Shown here piece after piece: positions 49,246 through 61,504 of a stretch of DNA of 64,000 nt; position 1 is the first letter of the stretch; every line of letters begins with the position of its first letter. The notes under the pieces are model-generated. The model did no database searches, was not told where the DNA came from, and worked only from the letters and a program-made list of their open reading frames with translations. The position numbers and the translations under genes are program-made. Source of the DNA: Gerris lacustris. Taxonomy: Eukaryota > Arthropoda > Insecta > Hemiptera > Gerridae. The stretch is from assembly GCA_951217055.1 (NCBI GenBank), contig OX578280.1, positions 63,683,633 to 63,747,632 of the forward strand, in the 5' to 3' direction.

Positions 49246-49800
49246 AAAAATTAATCTTTCCGTAGTATGAATACTACCAAAATCGTAAAATATAAATTTA
49301 TTAAAGCGGACCTAAACGTTTAAAATAAAGAAAACAACGTTTTTATCGATATCTTACGTTCTAACGTAACGATTTTAATAAAACTTCTTGCACATCGTCT
49401 AAAGTCCAATTGAAACAGGCATGTAAAATTTCAACCTGAAACAAGCAGACGTTTTTGAGTAGGGAAGAGATATATTTTATAATATTTTAAATTAGTAGGC
49501 CGGGCAGGTAGAAAACAGTCCTACACTGCCTCCTAATTATAAACATACTCATTAACTATAAACTCATCATGATTAACTTTTTTCTCAATATTCAATACAT
49601 ATTTATAATTTTGCCTTAACTCCGCTAGGTACAAACAGTTATTTATTTTTTATTTTGTCTTTTTCTAACTCCGCCATGTATAAGTAGTTAGCAACGTATA
49701 CGTACTTAGCAGTGTGATTTTATAATTTGTATTTAATAAAAAGATGTAAGGAACTTCGTTCCTACCTGGTGTCCCGCGACACCACACGTTTATTTGTATA

Positions 49801-50390
49801 GTTAATTATGTATATTATTAATAGGTAACAAGCTTATAATTCACAAAACTTATACACATTAGATCCCAAGAAAATTGTTATTTTGTATTTAAAAGCTTTT
49901 ATGGAAATCTGTGGAAAACACAAACTAATATAGAATTTAGTGTAGGCTATAGGTAATCCTCGGATGGCAGAGATATGAGAAGATGTCTTCAATCCCATGC
50001 TGGCTTAACCTTCCCCTTGAGAACCTTCCAGCTTTCTTTTAAATTGTTTTCCTACACAAGCTTGTAAAAACATTTATTTTTTCCTTGCACCCTATCCATC
50101 TGACAAGTTCGATAACCATCAACTCACATAGTTTTTATTACGAACCGAAACGTTTCAAAACAGTGAACGAATAAATTCTAGCGTGGAGGACATTCGACCA
50201 TCGTCCATAAAGCATGTTTCACCAAATGCGAATAATGTTTTTACTACAATAAAGAAATTAAAACCCACTATTATCAATAAAAGAATAAGAGGTTTCACTC
50301 AAATTCAAAATTGATCCGTTATTGTTGAGGGAAGCGAGCCTGCAATTTCTTTATTAAATAAAAATTGCCCCTGTTGCAACCGGCCTTTAA
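49801..50390. other. No gene seen
   Basis: Noncoding sequence between two mobile elements. Confidence 0.4.
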
Positions 50391-50946
50391 TAGTACATTA
50401 CGCGTCTAGTGCGGAAAGTTGCATCTTGCATGCGAGCGTGGAGTTTGCACCCGAGCGACAGCGAGGGTAGTCTCGCAACTCGCACGAGTTGCTTACCGTA
50501 CTTTATCTACGATTGTTTGATTTTAATAATAAATATAGAATAAAATATTTAATAAACTTCCTGCATGGAAGTTCGTATTTCTCTTCTGATAAAGATGACA
50601 TTAATTCATTAGTTGAATTTTGTGCCGAATTAATTATTTCGGGAGGCGTATTATTATTCTCCTCATTTCCGTCAAAATGACATAAATCAATCATTGTTTT
50701 TCACTAAAAACTCGATATAAACAATTACTTTAATTAAACATACAGCAAATTAGTTTTGTTTAATGTAAACAAACTCACTAATCGTGCGTTAAGGTGGAGA
50801 TTTTTTTTTTTTTTTTTTACCGTACTAGAGCGGAAAAAAACGAATTATGAAACGCGCATGCGCAATGAATACAAGTTCGTATGAATCACTTTCTACGCAT
50901 CTAAACAGAGATACAATGTTTATATTTCGTATCAATCGTAGATAAA
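50391..50946 (-). mobile_element. Family Y element, copy 4
   Basis: From AGTACATTACGCGTCTAGTG to CGTATCAATCGTAGAT. All blocks are colinear with the 10.2-kb copy, but the hairpin left arm has degenerated into T18 (about 50801-50818). It lies outside the giant intron's 3' boundary, in the next intron. Confidence 0.78.
50503..50694 (-). pseudogene. Family Y ORF, 63 aa, N-terminal remnant
   Basis: MIDLCHFDGNEENNNTPPE, then EIINS, then ELMSSLSEEKYELPCRKF. It aligns with the other copies, with a one-codon insertion in the Asn run (an in-frame 3-bp indel). The second tyrosine of the motif is Cys here. The frame ends shortly after KF. Confidence 0.55.
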
Positions 50947-50969
50947 ATACCTAACTATATATAACATAT

Positions 50970-51295
50970 GCGGACTAAAGCTTTTTTTAGTCATCCATCA
51001 TATAGGCCACCCTCTTGAAAATAGTAAATTAAATATTTTAATAGTTACAAATTATTTTGTTCTTATTAAAGACCTTTTAAACTATTTATAACATGCCAAG
51101 CCGATTAAAACCTTTTTACTGTCGTTCATCATATTAGCCGCTATCTTAAAAATATTAAATGTAAAATTTGAATAATTATTTACTCTTTAAAAATCTTAAA
51201 TACCTTAAAAACGATGTATAACATGCCACGCTGACTAAAACTTTTTTTAGTTGTCCCCCATATTGGCCGCCATCTTGAAAATATTTAGTGTGTTA
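50970..51295 (-). repeat. About 125-bp tandem repeat (AAGATGGCGGC type), 3 copies
   Basis: Units contain GACTAAA-CTTTTTTTAGT, ATTGGCCGCCATCTTGAAAA and TATAACATGCCA. It is the reverse-orientation relative of 36545-36915. Confidence 0.78.
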
Positions 51296-52224
51296 TTTTC
51301 AAAACTTTACGGTTATTAAAAATTATGAGATGTGTCTGTGTGCCGAATTTAGTTCAAATCGATCAATTTTTACACTATTTATCTTTAGACAAACAAACAA
51401 ACCTTTCAATGCCCAAGTCTCTGAAATAAAGATCTCACTACGCTCGTTCAACAATTCAATTTACCTACTGCAACGGAAGAAAACTGATAATATTAATAAT
51501 ATAAATTAAAGTATTAAATAAAAATAGACAATGTACACAATCGGACAAGCAACTGAAAAACCTGTCATTTGCGTGTCGACAGATTGAGTTGCCGGCAACT
51601 GTTTCCTAACGCGTTACTTACTGGTTCGAAACTATTTGCGCCATCCGTACAGTAGTTCGCCATTCAATTACAAAGGTTGCAACTCATAGCAGATAGTTTA
51701 GTGATTTGAGTTGATCATCCATGTTTGTTGTTGTGGGCTTTCCATGTTCACAGTCTGGCAACGGTTATGAATCAAGGCATATCTATATCTAAGTATCTTT
51801 TTGGAGTCTTTCCCCAAAATACAAATGGCAATGTTTTCTGAAAACTACAGACGGATCATTGGATACATTTTTATTCTTCCAAAAAAAGGGACATCATGAA
51901 TATAAAAACATTGGATCAAAGCTTCAATTGTATTACTTCGTATTTAAATGAAAACAAACTCGGATCTGCTTGTCTTTTAGAATAACATGGATCTCATTGT
52001 ACACTTGGAATTGGCTCAATGTCTGCATCGGATTAAATTTCAAGTTGAAATCTAAATTTCATTCTGATTTAAGATGCGGTGCCTCTCGGTTTAATGTTTA
52101 TTCCATTCGAGGTTAAATTATGTTAAATTCAAATTAGAAAATAATTCATAAAGGAGACTCTATGTGGGGCAAATCAAGCTGATGTTTGGTCCATCTTGAT
52201 TTTGTACGTTCGTGAAACCACGGT
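51296..52224. other. No gene seen
   Basis: Short frames only. No paired repeat recognised. Confidence 0.4.
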
Positions 52225-52790
52225 TGATTTTTACTACGTTTTTATTAGCTTGCTTTCTTGTTTGTTTGTTTGTTTGTCCGGTACAAATCTGGTAATCGAT
52301 TTCTAACTAACTTCCCGAATAGGTAGACATTTGAAATTTTTAGCATAGCTCAGAACACGATGACAATGCATTATTTTAATACTTTTAGCCATCTTTCAGC
52401 AGAATTTAATTGGGTTTCAGCAAATTTTGCTGTACGGAAAGTTAGTTCGGAAAAAATCCGCAAGTTATTTTATTTGTTTTGCCATGTCCCATATTTACGC
52501 AATCTTCATTTTGACGGGTCTCAAATTTGTGATAGATAAACATTGAATGACAGCAAAACAGGAAATATTGATTATATTATTTATCGATTTTACTATTTAT
52601 ATTATTTTAAATATATCGATGGCACGGTTTAGATTTGGTGTTGGGGAGATCCGTTGTACAAAGATTTGTCCTTTTATAGGTTTAAGATCAGCTCTCTAGA
52701 TGGTTGTCATTTATGTGAAGTAAATACATTCGGAACTATTTTTATTATACAACAATAACAATTATATTATCAACATTACATACGATTCAA
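52225..52790 (+). repeat. Interspersed repeat family C, copy 2
   Basis: Complete and in opposite orientation to 37490-38070 and 59395-59995. Blocks: ACTACGTTTTTATTAGCTTG, TAGCCATCTTTCAGCAGAAT, GTTTAGATTTGGTGTTGGGG and GTTGTCATTTATGTGAAGTA. Confidence 0.75.
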
Positions 52791-53699
52791 CAGAAAATTT
52801 AAAAACGTAGTATATAAAAAGTTCTTTTTATCTTGAAATTATTATAAATTATATAACTCTAAGTAAATAATAATATATTCTAATTAAATACTAAGTACTA
52901 TTATGTATGTATTATGTATTTGTGTTTGACAATATACTTATGACTCTTTACTATTCAGTATTAAATTTATTCTCTCATATCAGCTATTATGTATTTGGCG
53001 CAAAAGGTTTGCTTCACTGGTTTATTCGCATAATGCACATAACTATACTGCATAATACAATATCCCTAACAAAGGCTTGTCTCTTGTCCAGGCTCATAAA
53101 TGTAACGACGCCTCATACAAACATTTATGTTCAATAGCACGATAAAATATAACCTAATGTAAATTTTCATTTATGTGTTATAACAGCAATAGTTAACTTT
53201 CATCTAATGAACTATAAAGCTTTAAGGTGGGTTCAGAGGTTGCGTTTTTTACGCGCTTCAGAATAATCTATATAAGCAGTCATAACATGACGCGAGAAAA
53301 GTTGGTTCCAAACCAACTTTTCCAACTAGAAGCTAAAAACCACGAAAAATTTTTGCGCCGGAAGGTTACAATTGAACCTTATCAACAAGAGAAGGTTATA
53401 ACTTTTAACTCGTGAACTTTGTATGTCTTACTGTTTAGTAGTTTTTTTCTGTATAATAGCAATTAAGAAATTAATTACGTGTATAAAGGTAAATTAATGT
53501 ATAAAGGTAACATTTTAGTGTTTTTAAGTATTGTAGGTAAAAAGAAAAGGGAACTACTTGTTTATTTCCCAAGACTTGGAACTGAAGAGTTGAGTTAATA
53601 TTAATTCTTTTCATTTGTACAACCTAAACTTGCAAAACAGAAATATATAAAACCAGAAACCTAAATAACAGGAATCAGTCTGGAAAATATTACATTTTT
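52791..53699. other. No gene seen
   Basis: The frames at 52907-53137 (76 aa) and 53227-53415 (62 aa) show no motif or second copy. Confidence 0.4.
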
Positions 53700-54049
53700 A
53701 GGGTCCGTAGGTAAAACCAAGGACCCTTATATTTTCCTGCGTGTGTCTGTCCGTCCGTCCTCTCGCGTGCTCTCACGGCTACACCTTTCGTCCGATCACT
53801 TAGAAATTTGGCATGGATGTGTCTTGTACCTGCCCACATATTTTAAAAATATAGCGACTTAAAAAAAATATTTTTCAAAAAAATTAGGGTAAAAAAACTT
53901 AAGGGTTAAACATTTTTTTTTTTTTTTCGACACCGTGAGGAGTATCATATGAAAAGGTACGTCGAGCTGATTACAAAAATATATAATTATTTGGTTATAA
54001 CTTTGATAGGGCGAGCGTAGGCGAGTTTGAAGCTGGTTTGAAACGTTCC
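53700..54049 (+). mobile_element. AGGGTCCGTAGG element, 3'-truncated copy
   Basis: Starts AGGGTCCGTAGGTAAAACCA and is colinear with 56823-57169 down to GGTTTGAAACGT. It then meets a C15 tract (54050-54065) instead of the right terminal repeat. Contains the TGTCTGTCCGTCCGTCC block. Confidence 0.8.
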
Positions 54050-54065
54050 CCCCCCCCCCCCCCCC

Positions 54066-55099
54066 TCTATCTCGCTTATGTGAAGTGCAAAAAATTTGAT
54101 ACAATTCCTGAACATTCTTCGACCAAAAGTAAAAATACCACTTTTTGGAAATTTCGAAAAAAAAAAATTATTTTATTTTTTATTGACAAAATAGTTTTTT
54201 TTTATAATTATGGTCTTTTCGATGTATTTATATGGTTGTAGTCCGGTTCAGTGGCAAACAAATACTTTATCAGAGTGCGTTTTGAGAATATCAGACCATT
54301 AGAATGGTTCAAAGTAAGCTTTTTAACATTTTAAAAAATTTATTTATTTATTTATTCTTAAAACAATTTTGAACTCTGTTTAGCTAAGACTTATAATAAA
54401 GAATACTAAAGAGACTGTTCTTTGTTTGAATAAAGTATTTTGATAGTTTAATTCAGCAGAATAAGCTTCAATATTCAATAGGACTGATAATTTATTATAT
54501 TTCTTTAAGAAAAATACTATTCACTACTTTAGAAATACACTATTCATTATACCCCGAAGTATAAAATTAAAAAACTATGAAATCAACAAAACAGCAAACC
54601 TAAATTTCATGAAAGCTGCATTATTCCCTTTATTGTTATAAAAAATAAAATAAAGACTAACCTAAAATAAAAAACTAACTATAAAATAAAAATAGACTGT
54701 CATTTAAATTTATTTAGTTTTCTCCCGTTTTTAATCAAATTTTTTTTGATTTTTTAACATGAATTACAGTACTTTAGTACATTAATGAAATTCTTTAGAA
54801 ATATATATGTATGTATATTATATTCAACATTTAATACTGAATTCTAGCTAAAGAAAGTTATTTTTTTTCTTTTTTGAGGTGTCTGTCTTCACACTAACGT
54901 TTTTAGTGTTTTTACGTCTTTTTGCAACGTCTCTTTCTCCTATTTTCTTGAAAGGGCGTGAAAAAATTGTGTTCAAAACAATACCTATTACTTTTTATTA
55001 AAAAAAATCATCATCATCATTAGTAAATTATTCCAATGAAAATTTGCTAAAGAAAAAGAAACAAAAACTTAAAACTGATACGGTAAATAAAAACTATTA
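54066..55099. other. No gene; minor repeat pieces
   Basis: 54710-54780 has a TTTTTTAACATGAATTA piece resembling family F. No coding block. Confidence 0.4.
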
Positions 55100-55350
55100 T
55101 TATAACCTGTTATTGTTCGAGTTGTTCTCTATGTGGTGAATGTTTTCTTCCCAAGTACGTGAAAATATAAGTATATCATCGATATAATTAACACAGAAAT
55201 CATCTAAGTCATTTCTTCTAATAATATTAGCTAGAATTCTTTGAAAGATCACAGGTGGGTTTTTAAGTCCAAAAGGAAGTACATACTTTAAACATAAATT
55301 TTCCATACTTTGTAATGAAACTAGTTTTTTTCCGATCTTTTAATTTTAAT
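55100..55350 (-). pseudogene. Ty3/gypsy reverse transcriptase fragment
   Basis: The minus frame reads LPFGLKNPPVIFQRIL, then NYIDDILIFSRTWEENIHH. This is the F-G-L-K-N-x-P and Y-x-D-D core of a Ty3/gypsy RT, the polymerase of an LTR retroelement. The residues just before (KKTSFITKYGKFMFKV) lie in another frame (55290-55345), so a frameshift sits near 55285. Only about 80 residues of RT remain, and no LTR, integrase or protease is found nearby. Confidence 0.88.
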
Positions 55351-56234
55351 ACAATGAATGCACCAAAAAGCAATATATTGCCCAAAAGCGAGTAAAAAAC
55401 GCATGCGCAATGTCCCAAATGTATACCAAGCAGAACATTGTTACTGGATATGTTGAAATACAGTTTCATCTGAGCAGGCCCCGATTGCCGCTTTCTTTCT
55501 TCCCTTCTAAAAACCGGAACTCCGTTCAAAACTGGGCAGAATGGCAAGTGGCTATTCTGCCCATTGGTAAATCAGAGTCTGTCTAGAATAATAAGAATAT
55601 AACTTCACTAACTCCTCATTTTGTAATAAGGAAACTAATCCAATCAAATAAGCGAAACAAAATAGTATCAAATGTAAATGTCTAATTAGGTTTAATTTAA
55701 TGGAGTTACGGATATGTTTCAGGAGGCATCCTAATCACAATTGCACTATTTTCAGATTGAAAAAGTATTTTGTTAACACCATTAACTAGGGCAAAATTGC
55801 CGTAAAATACGAGTATATTATATCACAGGATGAACATCTTCTATAAACGATATTCATTAGTTACAATTTACCTTCTACTAAATTGTCTAATTAATCCAAG
55901 ACTAATTAAAATAATCCCTACCTAATATGTGCAGACCAATGTAAAATACCGAGTTAAGAGTTTCTTGCTTTAACATTTTTAATCAAAGTGAAATAGTTGC
56001 TAAGCAAATAGGATTTCAATGGAGCATGAAAAAAAAACTTGTAGAATGGTTAAAAATGAAATTTATATTAGTTCAGTATTTTAAAGGAGTTTGGCTTCTG
56101 AGGTTATCGTCGGAAACGGAAGCTATGTGATCGTTCTAAAGAACGAATATTGTTTATGTCTCCAATTTCAAAAATTCCTAGACAGAAATCTGTTTCAGAT
56201 TCAGGGAACATTTTTGGTTCCGTGTCGGTCAGTT
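55351..56234. other. No gene; family D piece at its end
   Basis: 56100-56215 carries GTTCTAAAGAACGAATA and AATTCCTAGACAGAAATCTG, complements of family D blocks. Confidence 0.45.
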
Positions 56235-56615
56235 GCTTTTTGACATTTTCATGTCTTGGCTTTGCTACATGAAATCTAAAAGCGTTACTTAAAAATCTAA
56301 GCCAAAAACGTTACCGTGTGTAACAAGGAGTTAGAAAGATATAGGAGGTGTGCAATCCAGTCTCCAGCTGTAGGGCCTTCCCCTACCACGTTCGAAGGGC
56401 CGAAAAAATTCGAAAATAGTTCCACTGCTACCAGGAAATTAGATTGTTGCAGGAGGTAGTTCGTAATCGCATAGTGTCTAGCCTAGTCTAGACTAGAGGG
56501 TAGTAGAAAGAGCCTTCAGCCTTCTCAGACATTCTCATGTCTTTACTTACGCGCATAAACTCGAAAAGCGTTACCAAAAAACGACAACAAAAAGCGTTGC
56601 AGACTCGTATGCAAG
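56235..56615 (+). repeat. Interspersed repeat family G, copy 3
   Basis: Two partial units. 56235-56420 has TTTGACATTTTCATGTCTTGG and AACAAGGAGTTAGAAAGAT. 56525-56615 has CATTCTCATGTCTTTAC and CTCGAAAAGCGTTACCAAAA. Both match 7030-7315. Confidence 0.6.
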
Positions 56616-56694
56616 CAATTTCGTTGAATGATACCCTTCCCAGCTCTGTTCAACAAACCCCTGATTTTTTTTGCGAATCAACATTATATCATAT

Positions 56695-57290
56695 ACTCTG
56701 CTAATTAGTGTGGTACATAGCTTCCTCGCGTCCTATTTTGTGAAATTAAATGATTTTATGTTTTTAAAACCTATATTTCATTTTTCCCCCGGTTTTTAAA
56801 TCTCAAAATTGTTTGGATTTTTAGGGTCCGTAGGCAAAACCAAGGACCCTTATATTTTCCTGCGTGTGTCTGTCCGTCCGTCCTGTCGCCTGCTCTCACG
56901 GCTACACCTTTCGTCCGATCACTTTGAAATTTGGCATGCATGTGTCTTGTAGCTACCCACATATTTTAAAAATATAGCGACTTAAAAATTAGGGTAAAAA
57001 ACTTAAGGGTTAAAATTGTTTTTTTTTTTTTTTCGACACCGTGAGGGGTATCATATGAAAGGGTACGTAGAGCTGATTACAAAAATATATAATTCTTTGG
57101 TTTTAACTTTGATAGGGCGAGCGTAGGCAAGTTTGAAGTGGGTTTGAAACGTGGTTGCCTACGGACCCTTGCTGTGTGCTGTCTAGCACACACTTGACCT
57201 GTTTATTTATATATGTATTAAAGTATCAATGTAGCAAAATTTAAAGAGCGTAGACGGTTGAAATTAATCTGGGGCTACTTTTGACGAACC
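56695..57290 (+). repeat. Family F copy interrupted by an AGGGTCCG element
   Basis: 56695-56822 and about 57205-57290 are the left and right parts of a family F copy (CTAATTAGTGTGG, AGCTTCCTCGCGTCC; then GTATTAAAGTAT, GTAGACGGTTGAAA). They are separated by the element at 56823-57169, so the family F copy is older. Confidence 0.7.
56823..57169 (+). mobile_element. 347-bp MITE with AGGGTCCGTAGGCAA inverted ends
   Basis: Perfect 15-bp inverted termini at 56823-56837 and 57155-57169. The interior matches 53700-54049, and the minus-strand 63-aa frame inside (56771-56962) is not conserved. Elements with similar AGGGT(T)CCGTA ends and a TCTGTCCGTCCG block are, as I recall, common in arthropod genomes. 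No target duplication is evident. Confidence 0.83.
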
Positions 57291-57640
57291 ATCAAAATTT
57301 CATAAAAATCAGATAAGTACTTTTGAAGATATAGATGTAAATAAATGTATGTTTGTGCGCATGTGGAAGAGAAACAAATGAGCACAGAAGGTTAACACTT
57401 ATATGGGACCAACAATGGGCTAATTATGACCAACATCCAAATGTCAATAAAAACGGACGAGTAGTTTTTAAGATATGTTGGTTCGCAAACATTGAGCGAC
57501 AGACTGACAGACAGACCTCTGAACGGTCTGAAACGGATTTCTGTCTTGGAATTTTTGAAATCGGAGACCTAAAATTTTTTCGTTCTTTAGAATGATCACA
57601 TAGCTTCTGTTACCTTCGGTAAGCTCGGAAGCAAAACTAC
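57291..57640 (+). repeat. Interspersed repeat family D, copy
   Basis: GAAGATATAGATGTAAATAA, GTAGTTTTTAAGATATGTTG, TTTTTGAAATCGGAGAC and TAGAATGATCACATAGCTTC match 37060-37385. The 80-aa frame at 57353-57595 lies inside it and contains no motif. Confidence 0.65.
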
Positions 57641-59394
57641 TCGTCCAATTTTAATGAATTTGGATGGTATAAATTTGAATTATTTAAATTATGAATTTGG
57701 TCATATAAGTTGCAACCTTCTGCACCCATTTGTTTCTCTTAGACATGCGCACAAAAATACATTTATTTACACCTCTATTTTTAAAAGTCCTCCTGATTTT
57801 TGTGAAATTTAAGAATCTGTGCTACATGTAAAACTACATTATCATAGGTTCAGGAAATGAGCTTGTTTAAAATATATATTTTATTTTAGTTACATTACGA
57901 TGAGTTACGGGTCGTTTATCCCATTTCCTTAGTTGTTTTTTTTAGCAAAATATTAAATCATTTTAATTTTTTTCCGGTGCTTTCTTTGCTCTTTAATTTG
58001 GGGTAGAAAAAATGCAGAGACGGACTTAGCCTCTGTTCTTCAGCCTTAGTTCTCTGTAGTTCCTCTTCTGTAGTTCAGCCTTACTACCTAAAGAGCTTTG
58101 TTGTGTCGGTTGCTTTGTGTTAACCGAGCCCTAAAGGGGATTTACCCTTCTCTTGCCCTTGCCCTATGACCCTTTGAACCCACCCTAAGTATTCACTTAT
58201 ACACGTATAAGGAATACAATGCACTCGGATAAACAGCGGACAACTTATCCAAAACCGAGTAAAGAGAGAATTAGAAAGCTATAAAGACCTCAAACCTCCT
58301 TACCATTTACCTTAATTACTTTAATTTAAGAACAAACCTAAACTAAACCATAATATAGTACAAAACTAAAGGGCTCTTAGGTTTTTTCTTCTAAAAGCCA
58401 TCATAACAAAATCATTGACATTAATAGAGATTTGTTCATCTATGAAATTTCTTGACACTACTGACAAATTGTTTTTAATTGAAAATATCTGTTCATCTAA
58501 CTTTAAAATAAACGGCACACCGAATTGGGCAACTTCTACCTGCTCTGGATAATCCTCGAGTTCGAATTGGACAACATTTCAGAAGCAAGACATCTTGGGC
58601 CGAGCACGAACTAGACAACTAGACAAGTTGGTGCGGTTGAAAAACTTACCTAATTGGGTGCTGACATAATATATGACCCAGTAAATTTGAATGCATATGA
58701 GTCTGCCAATTTCCAAAGTTAACAAAAATGTTCTAAAAAGTGGGATCATTAATATTTGTGCGCAAATTAAACTTTGTCAGTGTCTGTTATCTATAATAAT
58801 TAATTGTTAGCTAAATAAAATGCAAACAAAATAATTCATTGTTGTTTTACACAAATTTTGATTTTTCATAGTAGTTTAGACACCCTATACTTATACAACT
58901 TTTCTTTTGACTCAATAGTGAAAAATATAGTCAGCAAAACTGATAACGTTTTTATCACTGAAGCGACTTTTGCCGATTTTGTTATAACTGAAAATAAAAA
59001 AGTTTTCCATTTTTAATCCAAAACTAATACCCAGAAGATATCCAAATTGCGTCCGCACATTTTTAATCCGTGTAAGCGTTTGTAGTACGTGTTACATACA
59101 GAGCTGGAAGATTTTGCCCATAAAACAGTGGAAAATTGAGCATTCTCTTGTATGTAATAATCAAATATATAATCGGTGAAATTGTGTAACTCTTAAATAG
59201 TTTTAGGTGTTTGGATAATTTTTTATTAACGCTGACCCTAGCAGTATGTGATTTTTTTCAAATTAAATTTACTTGCTTTTTATTTGTCATGTATAAATGC
59301 CTAGACAAGACTGGTATCAATTTGATATTGACAAGCAAGTGTCTATGTTTATGTTTACTAGAGAAGTAAATAATTTCAAGATAAAAGAACTTTT
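57641..59394. other. No gene seen
   Basis: AT-rich, and the longest stretch in the window without an obvious paired repeat. No exon-like block recognised on either strand. Confidence 0.45.
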
Positions 59395-59995
59395 TATATA
59401 CTACGTTTTTAAATTTTCTATTGAATCGTATGCAATGTTGATAATATAATTGTTATTGTTATATAATATATAATATTAGTAAAACAAAAATAGTTCCAAA
59501 TTTATTTACTTCACATAAATGACAACCATCTAGAGAGCTGATCTTAAACCTATAAAAGGACAAATCTTTGTACAACGGATCTCCCCAACACCAAATCCAA
59601 ACCGTGCCATCGATATATTTGAAATAATATAAATAATATAATCCATTTATTTCTGTCATTCAGTTTTGCTGTCATTCAATGTTTATCTCTTTATTTATAA
59701 AAATCACAAATTTGAAACCCGTCAAAATGAAGATTGTAAATATGGGACTTGGCAAAACAAATAAAATAATTTGCGGATTTTTTCCGAACTAACTTTCCAT
59801 ACAGCAAAATTGGCTGAAAACGAATTAAATACTGCTGAAAGATGGCTAAAAGTATTAAAATGTTGCATTGTCATTGTGTCACTGAGCTATTCTGAACGTT
59901 TCAAATGTCAAGCTACTCGGGAAGTTAGTTAAAAATCGATTGCAAGATTTGTACCGGACAAACAAACAAGAAAGCAACCTAATAAAAACGTAGTA
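59395..59995 (-). repeat. Interspersed repeat family C, copy 3
   Basis: Same orientation as 37490-38070 and without that copy's central insertion. TTTACTTCACATAAATGACA to GTAATAAAAACGTAGTA-like ends. Confidence 0.75.
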
Positions 59996-60429
59996 AAATA
60001 GATTATGTTGTTTTAATTTTAATATTTGGATTCTGTACAACCCTTTTTACCTTTTTGGATTATCGTGTACGGACGTAATTCAGATATAGGATTAAAAATG
60101 TGCTGACACAACTGTTATATCTCACTAATCGGATTAGCATAACCGGACGTAACTAATATGTAGCCAATATTATTAAGGTTTTTTTGCGTCGTATTATCCA
60201 TATTAAAATAACATATGAATTTAATAAGACAAAAAATTACGAAAAGTGCTATTATGAGATCTACAAACTTCTAAATGAATGTTGTAATTAAGTCAGCAAA
60301 AGAATCTTAGAAGCATCTAAGGAATTTAAAACAACCTGTGGCAAAAGACAAGGAGGTATGCTCAACCCGCCCATCGTTATTCTAATTTCTAAAATTCTAT
60401 CAACAAAGATTGATGAACATCCATGGCAT
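59996..60429. other. No gene seen
   Basis: Noncoding up to the hAT element. Confidence 0.4.
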
Positions 60430-60437
60430 TTGCCTAG
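60430..60437. repeat. 8-bp target-site duplication, left
   Basis: TTGCCTAG, repeated exactly at 60794-60801. Confidence 0.9.
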
Positions 60438-60793
60438 CAGTGGCGGATTAAAGGGGGGGGCGGGGGTGGCGACCGCCCCCCCCCCCCCCCTTGATTATAC
60501 TTTTTTCCAACGCCTACTAAATTTCATATCAGAAATGCATAAAAGCGCTGTTTTGAGAGGTAATATTTTCAAAATTTTAGGAGGACCCCCGGACCCCCCG
60601 CTATATGGACCCTACAATAATTAACTGCTAACGACACCTATGACTTACGGTTAAGATATTTTACTGCAGTCGGGGGGGGAGGAATCCTGAGAACTCCCCC
60701 CCCCCCCCCCTTTCCTTAGGGCTTTCCATACTCCCGAAACCCATTGGAGGGTCAGATCGCCACCCCCTAGATGACACCCTTAATCCGCCACTG
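60438..60793. mobile_element. Complete 356-bp hAT MITE
   Basis: Perfect 14-bp inverted ends (CAGTGGCGGATTAA and its complement) flanked by an exact 8-bp duplication, the signature of hAT transposition. The interior is noncoding, with C/G homopolymers at both ends and a block (ATGCATAAAAGCGCTGTTTT) shared with 23640-24107. It depends on an hAT transposase not seen in this window. The 88-aa frame at 60358-60624 crosses the poly-C and is not a gene. Confidence 0.94.
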
Positions 60794-60801
60794 TTGCCTA
60801 G
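60794..60801. repeat. 8-bp target-site duplication, right
   Basis: TTGCCTAG, exact match of 60430-60437. Confidence 0.9.
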
Positions 60802-60984
60802 GTAATATTTGCCGGAGGATTGCAACGTATATTAAGAAATGCCTAATTTAAATCTTTCACTTCATATTCACTCTGTTTGTCAATATGGATTATATTTCCT
60901 TATTATTAAAATAATTTTATTATTATTTTTAAGTATTATTTCACTCTTTTTCCTTTGTGGTTGGGTAGGAACCTGTTTATTAGA

Positions 60985-61089
60985 AAAGAAGATTGTACCT
61001 ATTTTGTTTATTAGAGACAGTGTAATGGCGGGGAGTTCGTTAACATAGAAGAGAAACGACAACGGAGACAAAACAATACCCTGGGGCAA
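60985..61089 (-). pseudogene. Short LINE reverse transcriptase fragment
   Basis: The minus frame reads PQGIVLSPLSFLFYVNELP, which fits the (V)PQGSVLGP-LF-LYINDLP motif of non-LTR RTs upstream of the catalytic FADD box. The Gly after Leu is Ser here. The following residues do not continue the domain recognisably. Very short relic. Confidence 0.65.
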
Positions 61090-61504
61090 ATCCTATGTTA
61101 CTAATATAATAGTATATTATACTACTGCATCAACCATACTGTTATATATATACCCAAAACTTGTTATGCATATAACATATTTTTTTAAGCCAGTAACTCA
61201 GTAATTTTAAACAAAATAAGAAAAGTGATATAAAAATCAATATAAAATAGAAGGAAGTAAATCAAAATCACAAGTAGAAAGAAAAGATCAAATTTAAAAT
61301 AGATATTTACTCTCAAAATTAAATTACCAGGACTAAAATATATATATAAATATTGTTCTTAAAATATAAACACATTTTATTATTCTACTGCCATGGTAAA
61401 AATTAAAATAACTGTATTCAAAAATTAAATAATTGTATAAATAAATATTTATTTTAGCTTATTTAAACAGGTAAAATACTAAGGACAGTTGAGTAGCAGG
61501 AATA
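61090..61504. other. No gene seen
   Basis: AT-rich, noncoding. Confidence 0.4.

Larger units (their letters stand above)
48510..49800 (-). mobile_element. Family T element, copy 2, with internal insertion
   Basis: Reverse-orientation copy of 30641-31447. 48510-48750 matches the right half (GGAACGAAGTTCCTTGTGGC end, GAGCCCGGGAGTAAATCC, CCGCCCAAGCG) and 49440-49800 matches the left half (GGCCGGGCAGGTAGAAAAC, CCGCCATGTATAAG, AAGGAACTTCGTTCCTACC, GGTGTCCCGCGACACC). About 640-690 bp between them (roughly 48785-49430) is extra and contains an inverted pair of tRNA-like elements. Confidence 0.7.

Noticed and set aside
55263..55547. 94-aa minus-strand frame as one protein
   Set aside because: Only its last roughly 16 residues belong to the gypsy RT; the rest shows no retroelement motif.
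60358..60624. 88-aa frame across the hAT MITE
   Set aside because: It spans the target duplication, the terminal repeat and poly-C, so it cannot be a natural gene.
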